Shown one piece after another: positions 42,801 through 57,800 of a stretch of DNA of 64,000 nucleotides; the first letter of the stretch is position 1; each line of letters opens with the position of its first letter. A program made the translations under genes and the position numbers. Under the pieces are notes generated by a model, which saw only the letters and a program-made list of their open reading frames with translations, had not been told where the DNA came from and did not search any database. This stretch comes from Siphonodentalium dalli. Lineage: Eukaryota; Mollusca; Scaphopoda; Gadilida; Siphonodentaliidae. The DNA lies in the NCBI GenBank assembly GCA_032622095.1, contig CP136061.1:83612324-83676323 (forward strand). The letters are read 5' to 3'.

Positions 42801-45800
42801 AGGTGTATTAAAACATATACATATAATAATAACAATGACATATATAAATACTATAAAATAAAATTCAACATGACTTACCTTTAGATGTGTGATGAAATTT
42901 GAAGTTGCTTTTGCTGAACCCGAAATCAGTGTTGGACAATGTTTACATGTAGCTTTGAATTTGTCAGAAATATCATTGGGCAAGGTAAAATGTTGCCTAA
43001 TGAATAGAAGAAAAATATGAGGATAATGACCCCATGTGTATAACACTAGTCAAGTAAATGCTGATGAGTTAACTTGTTATATTGGTCTGTATTTTTGGAA
43101 TGTAATTGAAAATGTAATTGAAATGTAATTGAAATTACACCCCTTTTCTCAATGTAATTAATTACATTCAATTACATGTAATTGAAAAAACCTTCAATTA
43201 CAAATTACATCCAATTACTTGGGAAAATGTAATTAATTACATTCAATTACAATTACAAATTACAAGTACCCCAACCCTGCTACAGGTCAATGTTTTGGAG
43301 TAGCATTCCATATATGGAAGTTATGAATAATTCGAAAGCTCCTTATATGGAAAAGCTACTCCAAAACTTTAACTAGTAGTACCAAAACCACGGAACCGGG
43401 TATGGAAGAATCCCTTAAACAACGGAACGGAGATGGGTGAATCCAATAAGGCCGCGACCCAGTTACCTCCCTTATTTTAAACAGTATAACGTATTTACGA
43501 ACTAATAGAACCTTCCGAAACACGACACCTTTTATAATTTCACCCATACAGAGCCCCAGACAAACATGAGCAGACGACTCTCTTCTATATGCTTCTATAT
43601 ATGTGCCAGGGGCCGATCTCATCGGCCCTAAACCTACAAAATAATTGTTAGGCCAATGCATTCTCTTATATATGCGAGGCGACCTATGGTCGACTCGCAT
43701 ATATAAGATAATGCATTGGCACAGGGTATATGGGTTGATACAAAAATCGACCTGGCACTCAAAGGGTTAAACGTGCTAATAGTTATAGCATATTATCACG
43801 GAACATAATTGTTTCCCAGAATAACCAATTTGGGAACCCAACAGAACTACTTGGTTCCAATTTCTTGAACCAAACTAGTGTTCAGAAGCTAATGCTTACA
43901 AATACGGATACCATTTCAGAATAAATTTGTTCTGAGATTTGGTTCAGAAAGCCGAATCATTCGATTCTCTGTTGGACCTCCCAATAACCAAAATTAAGTG
44001 TCAGAACTTTGAACGGAAACACAATTGATTCTGAGAGGCTCTTGACCTTTAGTTCTAATATTTGGTTCCGAATATGAATCACCTGATTCTATTTTGTTCT
44101 CTTTCAAGAACCAAAATATAGTGTTCCGCACCTAATGATTCCAAACAAAATGCTCTACCATTTGTACCATAGTGGAATGTCGGGGTTAATTTTGGCCTGA
44201 AAGTCTGTGTAGAGTATGTCAATAGAACCAATTACAAACTAATCAATAAGTGTGTGGGACCAGATCAATGCCACGTGGAAACTAATTTACTGGTCTAAAA
44301 GTATAGCGAATCATATGTTCGGAAACAGATCAATGTCACATGGAAGTAGTCCTACTGGCCTGGACATATATCGTATCACGGTGATGCGACCAGTCATGTG
44401 ACGTGGGAAGCAAGTTGGAATAAAATACTATGTTGGCGTTCGGTCATGGATTTTCGGTTGTACGTTCTCTAAGTGACCGATTGGCCCCACGACAGACTTA
44501 CAGGCGAAATCTCAAACTGCTAGCTTTGTGGAAAGTTGTTGTGGTATTCATATATCCATGCATTCTTTGCTGTTCTTATAAAAGACTGTGTATCTTTAAA
44601 ACTGTGTCTGGACCTGTGTTACCCAACGTGGAGAGACGATCTACGGCCTATTATAGGACACATTTGGATCTTTGTTGATTACAATTGGTCCTCGCGCCAG
44701 AACCATGCGGTTTACTGCTTTGGTTCTAAATACGCGATAAGGTGAAGAACCGATGGAAACCATTTGATTCCAAATATTTCTTAGAGTGTGTAGCATTCAG
44801 CAACCTTTATTGGGCGATATCACCTTATAATGACGTTGAATCTGTTTTGAAAATTATTTGCAGCTACCATTACCACTGCCTGGGAATTGCCCGTCAACTA
44901 GCCTCGGTGTGAACATTGTGACTGCAGATCAGAACACAGTAAGTATCTTAGTCCGGGGGCCAAATTTCATAAGGGCTTTAGTTTTCGATTTCGCTCCACT
45001 TTGTCCAAACAAAGGTTTCTTTATATCACAGTAACATTTCATCATATCCCTGATTAGAAAATATTGTTGCCATGGTGGCAACGCGTCCAAACATGGCGAA
45101 ATTACGGGGGATTACTCCTACTCCATTAAAATAGAATTTGACCCGAATATCTTCCAGCGACCACGGTGACAGTGAATGATGAACCATTACATTAAGATTA
45201 ACCGAAATCGTTTTAAAATATAGTAATTTATATAGAGTCTCCCGACATATGGCCAAATGTTTTCGAAACATTGTGTTCAAATTGTCGAAATGGTGCAAAA
45301 AACGCTTAAATTTAATTTTTCACAACCTTTGAGCCGGGTGTTATGTAAACAATATAGGTCATATTGTTTTGAAGTTATACCAAAATCATCAGCAATGATT
45401 ACTTTCTCAGCAGATATAAACATTGGATATGAGATATTGTATTTATTGGGTCAAACTTAACCGTGCCCCCTAAATTACGCAATAAGTCTGATTTCGCAAA
45501 CATATTCGCTCCCGCGCTTGAGATGACAACAAATTGTACCACTGTGTTTTTAGACCAAATTAGGTAGTTCATATTGCTATTTTGCACAAAATAGAATAAT
45601 TACCGGGTATATCTCTTCTTTTTTTGCGAAAAATTACTTTTAAATAAAGAATACCAAAAAAACATTCCCCCAGCTATTATCAGTGTAAAATGAACAATTC
45701 ATGGTAATGTCGCTATTTTTATATCAATAATACTAAGGAAGGACTGCATTCTCCGAAAGCAGTTAGAATGGCGGGCCCAGTTACTGCATAGACAGTTTGA

Positions 45801-48800
45801 CGCTGCGTTACAACAGCAGCACCCTAAAACGTATACAATTTTACTTTATCATCAACCGTGACCTTGAGCCAACATATTAATGGACCCCCCCCCCCCCCCC
45901 CCCCGCAGAATTGTGAAGACCCAATTATTATTATAGAGTATAACATTCCGCAACTTTTTAAGCATGTTTGTCATCTGAGAAGTGTCGCATTATAATTTTA
46001 TGGCACCTTTTATGTTTTATCGTATTTGTCTATATTGTACATTTTGGTGGGGTAGGGATAGGTCATTCCCCTAATACTGGACATAGTGTTTACATATGTC
46101 GAGGTGCAGTTGGTTTCAATTTGAAGGGGTGTTATCATATAATAGTAATCTATTATATATTTTGGAACTTCTGTCTGTATGTCTGTATGTCTGTATGTAT
46201 GTACGTATGTGTGTTGTAGACTCAAATTTGGTATGTAGGCCTACTTTGATCCCGGGAACAATATGGGCGGTCCAATTTCACGCGCGACCGTGTCCTTGGC
46301 CTTGACCTTGACCTCGCTTATATAGGCATGATTCTGGGCTGATATACGGCAGAAATCCCTAAATAGCCCGGACGAAGTATATCCGATGGTTATGCACCAA
46401 TAATGCAGTAATAGTATTGTTCTCGCTGGAGATATAGTACTCGCATGCATGATGGTCGGGAAACGTGGTTTCTCAAACGGATACTATCACAACCAAATCA
46501 ACGATAATTGTGCACTTTCCTCACAAAATAAACATATTTTTACCTCATGCAAATATGGTTATGTTTGGTCTGAGATGCCAATAATTTCTTGTATAAATAG
46601 CACACACATCACGACAGAGTATCCAGTACGGTTAATGGTTTTTATATTCCAAACAACGTCTAGTGGCATGTTCTCAAGAAATTTAAGGCTCCGATTGATT
46701 CCACTGAGGATGGGAGTTTCTCGACAGAATTGAGCAAGAAGCACCCCTCAACTTATTTCTACTGTGCATTCGAGGGTCTATAAGATAAAGTCCCGACTCC
46801 GGTGTGCTCGAATCTTTTGCTCACAGATAAAAAATACACAATAAAGTGGCTGTATTTGTGTTACGTGAATTCAGTTTAAATTGAACAAGCACTGTAAGCC
46901 ATCATTGTCATGTGGTGAATACCAATTGGACAGAAATAAATGGTGAACAGTGTGTTATTATTCAAACAATCTCTGACGTAGGTTCCTGCCCACATCTCTT
47001 TTGTCAGCAGCTATCAAGTGTATGACATATTCCCGAGACTGTGCGGCACCAATTGATTCCACTGGAGACGGACGTTTCACGACAAAATACAGCAAGGAGC
47101 ACTACATATGTCTATTCGACACCATTAGTCCAACACCATTAGCTCTTTGAAATCATAAGTGCACATTCGTCATTATAAATTTAAACTATACCGATTAGTA
47201 CCTCCCCATTATTCGGTGTATGTACATGAGTCCTCATTGGCTCAGTCGGCGTAACGATCATGCTGCATTAGACTGCCAGAATAGAGTCCAAAGTAAAGAG
47301 CTATACAGTAAAGGCTATACAGTGAATCAGAACACACCTGAATATTTGAATTGCTATATATTTTGAACAGTATAGTTGCAACATATAGCATATTGTTTAG
47401 TTATATTATATTAGATATTTAACACTAAACACTTGTTCTCCAAGTTTCAATCCCATATTTTGCCTGGTGGCGCCACACCAAACTTGCGTTCAACTAGTTT
47501 TAAACAATTGGATAATCCACATGCTGTACTTGTTTTGAGTTTGTTGGCAGTATGGAAACTTTATTTAGAAAACTTAATACAAATGTAATACCGTTAATAC
47601 ATCACATTGAATGCTAGAAATATTGCGATTGTAATTCCATCAAACTGTTTGAGGTTATTAGCGAAATATATGTGAATTGGTGAGCAGGTGATTGTATAAT
47701 TACCGGTCTCTAATAATCATTTCACTAAATGGCATTGACCTTATTGTGTGACATTGTCAACACTGTCTCTTGCAGTTTCGATCACGAAGTTGCCAACCAC
47801 TTGCACTACCAACATACCAACTAATATCAAATAATACAAATTATTTTCACATAAACAGATATTTCCTTGTTGTATATGCCATTGAAACTAGATTTACGAC
47901 TTACCAGTATCCGATTGTCCGGGGCCCCAACAAAACGGATTTCCCTTGGTTCAAAGAACATATTTTCCAAGTTTCAAGCTTTAGTCTGTCCAGTCACGAT
48001 TGTGTGCTAATCCACTGACTATACAAAGGCTTTGCATTTGAGCTACCACGTTGAGTATTGTGACGGTTTGATGGTGCATTTTGAGAGCTTTTTACAACAT
48101 ATTGAGCTGCATGTTATGTGAAAATAATACACGTCCACCCGAACTCAAACAGTGGTACATTTTCAATTGCTAAATATAATTTATTGGAGTATATATGTTC
48201 ATAAGATGTTTCCAAACAATGGAAAACCAGGTTAATAGTTCTTGTTTTCGCGGTATTTTAAAAACACCCGAGATGGCCGCCACATGGGCCTCGTAAATAT
48301 ATGGAAAATGGATTTCCAAACTCTGTATGTTCTACCTTTTCCCCAAAAAAACATGGTAACAATAACCCCACGAAAAAAATCTGAAGACAAAAGGAACCGA
48401 ACTAATGCTTGTTGTATACGAATAAGGGTGATTGCAGGTATTTTTCACTTTCTTTTGTCCTGTAAGTAATGCAACAATGGGATTTGTATAGCGCCTATCC
48501 CTATGAGGGCCCTAAGTAATGTAATAATGGGATTTATATAGCGCCTATCCCTGCGAGGGCCACAATCGCTTGTAATGTCCCCAGTTATTGAGTAATGCTG
48601 TATTTTGTGTATGTCTGTCTGTCTGTCTGCTGCCATTTTACAGGCGCTTCACTAGAGCGGCTTACGATTACCCAACAACCAGGTACCTATTTTCGATTTT
48701 TCGAGGACAGTACAAGTGACTTTGACCAATGGTCACAATCTGGTGCGAGATTTGAAACAGGGTGTGGCTCTATATACCACACACACCGCTTAATCTGCCC

Positions 48801-51800
48801 AAGCCACTGTTACGGAGACGATTACGACGATAGTCCACCGCCGCGGGCTCGAACTCATGCTGGTGCGTTAACACCATTACAAGTCCGACAATAAAACCAC
48901 TATGCTACAGAACTCCGCGTTTGAAAAATGGAAAAGTGCTTTAAGAAATTCTGATTTATTTGACGTCAAATCGGACGGGCCATCTTGAATTTTTTTTTTA
49001 GTATTTTGCGTATATTATAAAGTTAGTATAATGTTGTGTCTTTTGTGACTTTTGTAACTTTTCACCACAACCGGGACGAGTACAAGAAAAACTCATACAG
49101 CACACAACATTGTAAAATGACATTTTTATTATCCATCTGTATGTTTATCAAAATTTTGGGAATAAGACTTTTGTGGTTATTTTTGGTATTTGTCGGCACT
49201 TAATTCTCTATAACAGCCTGTATTTTGATCATCAGAAAGCATGATTTGGAACAGTAAACACGGAAGTGAAAAAAAACTCAACGCGGAAGTGAAATTCACA
49301 GCGTTGCACGTGCATCACAATTTCACCGGGAGTCCAATATGACATTTTCCCGGATTGTCACGTGGGTGCATTTGCTCCATCAAAACAGGTGTTATTGTGA
49401 TCGACAATTAGACTATGTAGGTGACACATTGTCTGCTGTATATATAGCATCAAATTTCAATTCATTTATTGATATGTCTTGACACCCGACCCGCACGGCG
49501 TTATCAGATATAGAAACTTAATGACAGTCATTGTTCACCATATATAGATACATAGTTGTGTACCGTATATGCCCAATGGGGCCCACCACTACGTTATGTA
49601 CAACTTTATAAAGGACATGGTATCTAAAACTCGTTTTAAAAGAATCGCTCTTTAAATAAATATTTTTTATTCAGTGTTTAGTTTCTGAATATCTTTGTTA
49701 TTTCGATAATATAATCATCATGTTGTGCCCATGGTCAGGTCAGTATTAAGATTTATGAAACGTAATGGTGGGCTCGATGGGCGTATACGGTACACAATTA
49801 AGTATATATAGATGGTAAATAATATCCGCAATTAAGTATCTAGATGGTAAATAATATCCACAATTATGTATCTATATATGATAATACTATGTGGATCGGG
49901 TGGTCTGGCAACGATGTACTGTATTTTGTCCGTGGTCACAGCGCATTTACATCACAGTCGTAAATACAGATCCAAGTTCATGTAATGTGAAAGGAACCCA
50001 CGATTCTTGTGGAGACAACTCCTCAATGTACCTAGTTTATATATACAATTCATATTTGTTATCTTCCGTCCGGGTGTGCCCTAAAATGTTACAGTGGTTT
50101 GTCAATAAACAAAGCTAAAAGTGTAATATGTTAAACTATTTTAAGTCGGAATATGATTTTCAGAATATTATTCAATGTTTGACGTTTTCCAATTTTTACC
50201 ACCAACGATTAAAACTTTGGTATGTTATTGGACTAGTTGGATTTCCCTAATTCCACGATAGCAGCAACATTTACCTTATAATTTTTAGAGAGTTATTAGT
50301 AATGAAAATAAGAACAAAACCAAGCTATCAGTGGGTACGTGTTGAAAATACATGTTTCGAAGACTGATGTTATTTCGCATAAATATTTCTTGAGTCCATT
50401 TAATCATTGAAACTTACATGTATACACAGGGAGAGATCACGGGATCAATATGTCAGGATACTCATTCTACTACAGTCGGGGCTAGAAATCTGATTACTTT
50501 CCTGGATAGTGCTCCAAATGGAAATCTGGTGTTCATCATCACACACGTGAGTAATGGAGGGTTACCGCTTGTGACGTTTTCGTGCTTTATTCGCACAAAT
50601 GCCACGTTTGGTTTACATATTTTCTAGCCTCGCCACTATTTCGTTTAGAAATCTAATTTTGTAGGTATATATATACCTGGTAAAACACCGGAAACACTGA
50701 GCCATGGTTGGTCAACTTTTGTTTAGTAAGTGACAAGTTATTACTCAAAATAAATGGTTTTGTATATACATGCAACGAGTTGGCCCTTTGACACGAACAG
50801 CCTGTGTGCACCCCACAGTATACTATTAATATACTATTAAAATATAACCAAACTGTAGCGATCACCAGGACATCCATTGAATCCATCTAAGCAGACCTAT
50901 GAATTGCTAAATAATCCCTTTTATGCTATGGCATCTTCAAACAATTAGTGTTAAATTGATAGAAGTAATGAATGCCGGCTGATACGGACCCTGGCTCTTA
51001 CGGACCCTGGCTGATACGGACCTGGCTGATACGGACCACCGGCTGATACGGATACTGGTTCTTACGGACCACGGCTTATACGGACCCAGGCTGAAACGGA
51101 CCTCAATTTTATTTATATTTATATTGCAGCCAATAACCTCTTGAAAATCCGACTGATATGTCCACATGAAGTAGTTAGACATTGTGGAATTAAAAATGAA
51201 TTATGTCAGTCAGGCAAGTTTGGAGTTTGGGATGATACGCGGGAAGATTTGAAAGGGCCGTCGCCCCTCTTCTACGACCCACGTTTGGATGTTGTAATTC
51301 CGCTGAAGAGCGATTGTAGGATTTGCTTCAAAGGACAGTCAAGCTTCCCAAGTGTCTCTAACTTCTCATGGGTTCTTGGTGGGACGATATTCACGTGAAA
51401 CGATTCTGTAGATAATAGATATGGGGACAATGCTTTGCTTTAAATCGAAGAAGAGTCATGTACCAACAACTCAATCACACATAGATTTTAAAAGTTGTTA
51501 CCATTTGGGCGTACCTTGTTACAAAGATAACGCAATCGTTCTTGAATATTTCACGCAGACTCTTATTTTCTTCGGATAGATAGGAAAAACCAAAGACCGC
51601 TACAATGACCAAATATATCAGGAACACTTTTTGTATCGATACTGACAGCGTCTGGGTTTTTTTTTCTTCTATTAGATGGATCAGCTTGCAACGTCATGTT
51701 TATCAGGTGTAAATTAATACTGTTTAATATTGAATTACACATAAGAGCGTTATACCAAATCTCCCTATAGTGTCTTTGTTTCTTTTCTTTTGACTTGAAT

Positions 51801-54800
51801 ACTCATGCGAACATTTAGGTACTACCAGTTGAATTGAAGCCGGAAGAACACATTGATAGACACATCATTCAATTTGACAATAGATCGTAACTTTACGGCC
51901 CAAATAATACCGTGTGTCATGCTTGTTTTAAAAGCGATGACTATGAGCTCATTCATGCGATATGTGTATCAGATCACATAGTAAACCTTCGGAATAGCTA
52001 CTTGGCCCACATACTGAATAAATATGGAGTAACAACATACACCTACCTTGACGCGATTGATGACTCCATCGCATGCATCCCTCCGTGGGACTGAGGTCAT
52101 GACGATTCCCGGCGTGGTAATTCAAGACATGACCACATTATTCTTGATTCATCCTCCTACCAGTTCACCGTGTGTCGTTGCATACTCGAAAAATCAAAAC
52201 GATCTTAACGCATAATACACTTCCTGGTGTATACCAATACGTTTTTGTGACAATCATGTATATATGATAACCATTTTATGAATATTTTTCTCCACATTGG
52301 AGGCATACAATATATATACCAGTTGTATTTTTACAAACGTGTTTTCACAACAAATCAATCTCTGTCCATTCATGATACTGATCACCAATGACTGACCATT
52401 CATCACCGCGTGTCTGTTTATACAATGATATAAAGAAATCACACGCGCGTGTTTATACACCGATAGAATTACCGATCAGGCATGCGCACGATACAATAAA
52501 TGTTTTCTAAGTCAGAACATCACCGAAATGATCACAGTTATACCTTGTGATAAGACAATCTTATTGTATGTTAAATTTGAATTAATAAATATACTTCAAG
52601 CATGAGTTTAAAAAAGTAAAACATAATCAAAATTGCATATTTTAATTGGGGTCCGTATGAGCCGGGGTCTGTAAGAGCCAGCGTCCGTATCAGCCGGTGG
52701 TCCGTATCAGCCAGGGTCCATATGAGTCAGGGTCCGTAAGAGTCAGGATCCGTATCAGCCGCAGTATTCGTCTACGATTCCGTTCATCAAAAAGTTGTAT
52801 AAAACATTACATTAATACTTATGCTGCACAACTGTTATTGGGTATATACATTATTAAGGACCATATTTAATATTAAAAACATGTATCAAAGTAATTATAT
52901 GAATGGAAATACTTTGGTTTAGAGACTATTAGCATGAATATTCTGCATACTGATGACGTGAATAGCATGATCACGTGCTGACGAGAAATAGTGAGACTTG
53001 GAGAATTGGCATGAAATACGAATAATTAACACGCTGGAAATTATGAAATTTGAGATTAAAACATTGAATTTGGATGCTATACTTATGAAATGAAAGTTAT
53101 TAACCTACTGAAGTTAATTTGGAAGAACTTTGCTGTAGGCTAGATGAATTATGATGTTGTGAAATTGGATGAAGTGTGATTCAGTAATACAGGTGACATG
53201 AATTTGTGAGATGGAAAATGACAATTGACCACTGCTGCTGGACCAGAATGTGTTTGCAACATCTTTTGCGAAATGAATTTTTTTTTTCAAAATTCCAAAA
53301 GGATTTGCCAAATTGAAATGATAGTCTAATTTGATAACATTTAGGTACAAAGATAAAATGTATCCATTTTACACAAACAACAAATACATTATATTTATAC
53401 GATCCTTCACAAACATTACAGAACCTCGCTGTATGACATATTTAACCACGGTAGAATTAGCTATCCATACATCGTTGAATTTCCATTTGATTTGTCAATA
53501 GTGTAGGTGTTATTGACTTTCGAAGGCGTTTAAACACTTTTGAAAGCCCAGTTACCAAAATGTTTCCAAATAAATTTGTTTTTTGCCAAATGAAGTTATT
53601 TTCGTGGTCGTCTCCTTGTATCACCTTAACATCCCTCGAAATCAACAGTAGACCATTCCAACGTACACACGCTAACTGACTGGGAGAATAATTGAGTATA
53701 CACATAATTAAGTCGTAGAGTCGAATAACAAAGTGTTATAATTCCCTTCTCTGTGTAAATACAGTGGTAAACTGAAATTGCTCAATAATAAATACTGAAC
53801 TGAGATATTACGACATAGTGCATACTTACATTTTATTTTTGAATACCGAAACATCTCTTGATCGCCTGGAAGGAAATATTTTGACGAGCGTGGCTACAAG
53901 CCGCGAGTGAAAATTCGATATTTCTTTCTGAATACGGTTGAGATGTTTCAGGTATCGAATAAAAAACTATGTATACGGCGACCTATATTTCGGTAATTTT
54001 CCGATTTTGTATAGAAGCATAATTATAATACAAATAAGTATTTATATGTGAATCATAATATGGAGGCACCGACTCGGTGTGTGTTGCTTACAATGGGATT
54101 GCTTCAACGATCGTGAACAAGTTTTCATTTATCATAAAAACGGCCATGAATCGATCGGAATTCCACATTGAGATGTCCCTCAACTCAGATCAAGCTTGTA
54201 TATCGGCCCCATGTCGGTGTCCGACCCTCATAACCTCGTCTAACGCAGACTCCTATTACATTGGACCTATAGATGCAATAATCGAGTTTGTGTTCGTATC
54301 TAGATAACTAGGAGTCGGTATATCGCAAACACTTCTTCATTACTGAATGCCAGTTTGGCCCCCGAAGTGAAAAACAAACTGTTAACTTTCTGAAGGAGTG
54401 TGAGTTGTAGATGTTGTATTGGTACGGTTTTATGTGAATTTTATATGTTGTACTGGTCCGGTCTGATATGAATTTTATTATTTGTAGTCGTACAGTCTTA
54501 TATGAGTTGTAGATGTTGTAATGATATGGTTGTATATGTGGCTTATATGTAGTGGTATGGTCTTAAATTAATTTCAGATGTTGTAGTGGTACGATCCTAT
54601 ATTAATTTTAGATGTTATAGTGGTTTGGTCTGATATGAGTCATAGATGTTGTAGTGGTACGGTTTTATATGAGTCATAGATGTTGTAGTGGTACGGTTTT
54701 ATATGAGTCATAGATGTTGTAGTGGTACGGTTTTATATGAGTCATATATGTTGTAGTGGTACGGTTTTATATGAGTCATATATGTTGTAGTGGTACGGTT

Positions 54801-57800
54801 TTATATGTCATAGATATTGTAGTGGTACGGTTTTATATGAGTCATAAATGTTGTAGTGGTACGGTCTTATATGCGTCATAGATGTTGTAGTGGTGCGGTT
54901 TTATATGAGTCATAGATGTTGTAGTGGTACGGTTTTATGAGTCATAGATGTTGTAGTGGTACGATCTTATATGCGTCATAGATGTTGTAGTGGTACGGTT
55001 TTATATGAGTCATAGATGTTGTAGTGGTACGGTCTTATATGCGTCATAGATGTTGTAGTGTTATTGTTTTATATGAGTCATAGATGTTGTAGTGGTACGG
55101 TCTTATATGAGTTTTATATATTATATTGGTACGTTATCATATGAGTTTTATATGGAAAGTTCTGAAAATGTATTCAGCACTGAACAAATGTTTACTTCTT
55201 GTTATCATTCTTTTGTATATAAGTAATATATTCGGAATCAGGAGTGTCACACGAATGACGCTGTTTGTTTGAATGTTCTATTCAATCATTTCATATAGTT
55301 TCGATATTTTTGATGAATGGCACTGATTGTCCTTAGTCATTTTTCAATACTGAAATTACATTTGTGTACCAACTTTGGGGTGTATTTATATATATTTGAC
55401 CCGCCCTATCAAATCCAGTCGTAAGTCGGGATTTTTTTACCCTGTGCCAATGCATTCTCTTATATATGGGAGTCGACCATAGGTCGCCTCGCATATATAA
55501 GAGAATGCATTGGCCTAACAATTTTTTATCATTTTTTTAAAATAAATGTTTCTTACAATTTTTAGGACATACAATAAATAACGTCCATTACCCTGCAGGG
55601 AGCCCCTCCCCCCAACATGTATACAAGCATATAGAAGAGTGTCGTCTGCTCATGTTTGTCTGGGGCTCTGCATGGGTGAAATTATAAAATTATTAATGAA
55701 TTCAAGAAAACATTATTAAAATTGTAAAAAATTGTTAGGCCAATGCATTATCTTATATATGCGAGGCGACCTATGGTCGACTCGCATATATAAGAGAATG
55801 CATTGGCACAGGGTAAAAAAAATACCGACTTACGACTGGATTTGATATGGCGGGTCACATATATATCTGATTGATATATCACATTTGGTTTCCAAATATC
55901 GAACCCGCGAATTGCTATAAATGTATTTTGCAACCACTGACTTGCATAAACAGCACTGTATTCTAGCATTGTGATATTGGCATAACATTGCATTTCCAGG
56001 ACACAGCAGCACGATATTTAAACACACAGTTCAAAGACTACATGAGAAACAACTACAACTCAATGCTCATTGGCGGGATCGATTACAGAGACAATTGGTC
56101 TCTAGTGGCAACCAAAGGAGGTACATTATCTATTTACCATTATCTTTATACCTTGGAGGAGGGTTATATGTTTTACAAAAAATAACAATTGAAGGCAATA
56201 TATGCAGTTGTTTTCGTGCTATTTGAATTCCCAGTTCACAGGAGGAAATTATTATGATTTAACATTAGGAATTTAGTGATGAAATTGCAAATCGGGTGGT
56301 ATCAAATTAAAAAACAAAATTGAAACAAAAGCACATTTTTGCCCCAAAAACGCACTTAAATGCATTTTTTTTTTGGAAAATAGTGTAACTTTTGGAAAAA
56401 TCTTGTGTGGCGATGTTGAATGATATATTTATTGCTAATATTTTAATTAGAAATGATGACACTATGACATAAACTGTCACTTGTATTTAAATTCTTCAGG
56501 ATTTGACCATTTTAAGCTTTATTCAGTTAAAAACCATGAATAAAATTAATTTGCAACACTTTCATAAACTACATCCATACTAGCATGAACCGCAATGTGG
56601 TCCTCAATACCAGGAAACTCGTGGCAATTTTCTTGGTGGCCGGTTGAATAAAACCTAAAAAAAATATCCTAGCGTCTGGACCATACGATCATCTGCAGTT
56701 AAGGGTGGATAATCTCTTAATATAACAATTTTGAAATAGTTTCGTGGGTATAAAATAATAAATATGAATTGAATACTCTCATCCGGGAATGCTTCTATCA
56801 ATTTTATATAGAATATTTTGTTATAAAATAAGATGATAAAGTTCTATTTTTAGAACAGATCATTCAGGCGATACCATTTTGCTATTGGGATCATTAGGGT
56901 GTTCCCATAGCCATGCTCCGAACGTCAAATGTCCCAGATGGATTGTTTGTATTGTTTTAGTACATATTTATAAGCGATAATAAGTTTAACTAAAGGTGGA
57001 TTATCTCTTTAAATAACAAATTTGAAATAGTTGCATGGGTGTAAAATAATAAATATGAACTGAAGACCCCTGTCCGGAAAGGCTTCTATCAATTAATATT
57101 GATTTTATTTCGAATATTTTATTATGAAATGAGACGATTAATTGGGACACTTTGTCTATTTTTTTAACAGACCATTCGGGTCATACCATATAGCGATAGA
57201 TAGAATAAGCTCTTCCTATGGCTACGTGCAGAACGTCAAATGTCCCAGACTGATTGGTTGTATTGTTTAATACCATTGTTATAAGCGATAACGAGTATAA
57301 TTAACGTTTATTGGTGACCAAATTACACAATCAAATTTCTGGTCTCTGTTAACTGTAACCACTATTGTTCTGTAGCTAAACAACCACACTTTTTTAGACC
57401 AGAAAATATTCTAAATACAATGAATATTAATCGATGGAAGCATTTCCGACACGAGTCTTGATTCAGATCTAATATTTTATACCCCGCTAACTATATAATA
57501 CATGTTTACAAAGAGATAATCCACATTTGACGTTTGTTTGTGACAAAATTACACAATAAAATTCCTGGTCCCTGCTAACAGTAACCACTATTGCTCGTTA
57601 CTAAACAACCGCACGTTTTTAGACCAGAACCTATTCGAAATATAATCAATATTAATCGATCGAGCATTTTCTGACAGGCGTCTTTGATTCATATATAATG
57701 TTTTATATCCAGGTAACACCTTTAAAACACCTTTTGTCTATTAAGCTTATATTTGGTGTGGAGTGTCCTTTGTGTCATGTTTTTACAATTACAACCTAAT

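Larger units (their letters stand above)
42270..44180. repeat. Diverged gaaccaaa-rich repeat field, split by inserted DNA
   Basis: 42270-42590 and 43790-44180 both contain irregular ~110-bp repeats around gaaccaaa, tttggttcagaa and aatcatttgattct. Between them lie an inverted pair of ~70-bp sequences (42652-42725 and 43370-43480: cgcggcc-tattggat, ccgtggtttt), a hAT-like fragment and a truncated MITE. The layout suggests insertion into an older array. Confidence 0.5.
50977..52760. mobile_element. Foldback element with 16-bp-repeat arms (GGCTGATACGGA type)
   Basis: Left arm 50977-51104: eight units of a 16-bp repeat (ggctgatacggaccct with variants). Right arm ~52648-52760: the same units inverted (gtccgtatcagcc). 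The core is 1.5 kb and includes the open stretches at 51130-51398 and 51891-52094. Organisation and unit length match the CTCCGAAG foldback at 22.9-24.2 kb, but the unit sequence differs. Confidence 0.7.

Noticed and set aside
48595..48894. Exon with acceptor ttttacag and donor CAG|gtacct
   Set aside because: It lies inside a tRNA-derived SINE-like element on the opposite strand.
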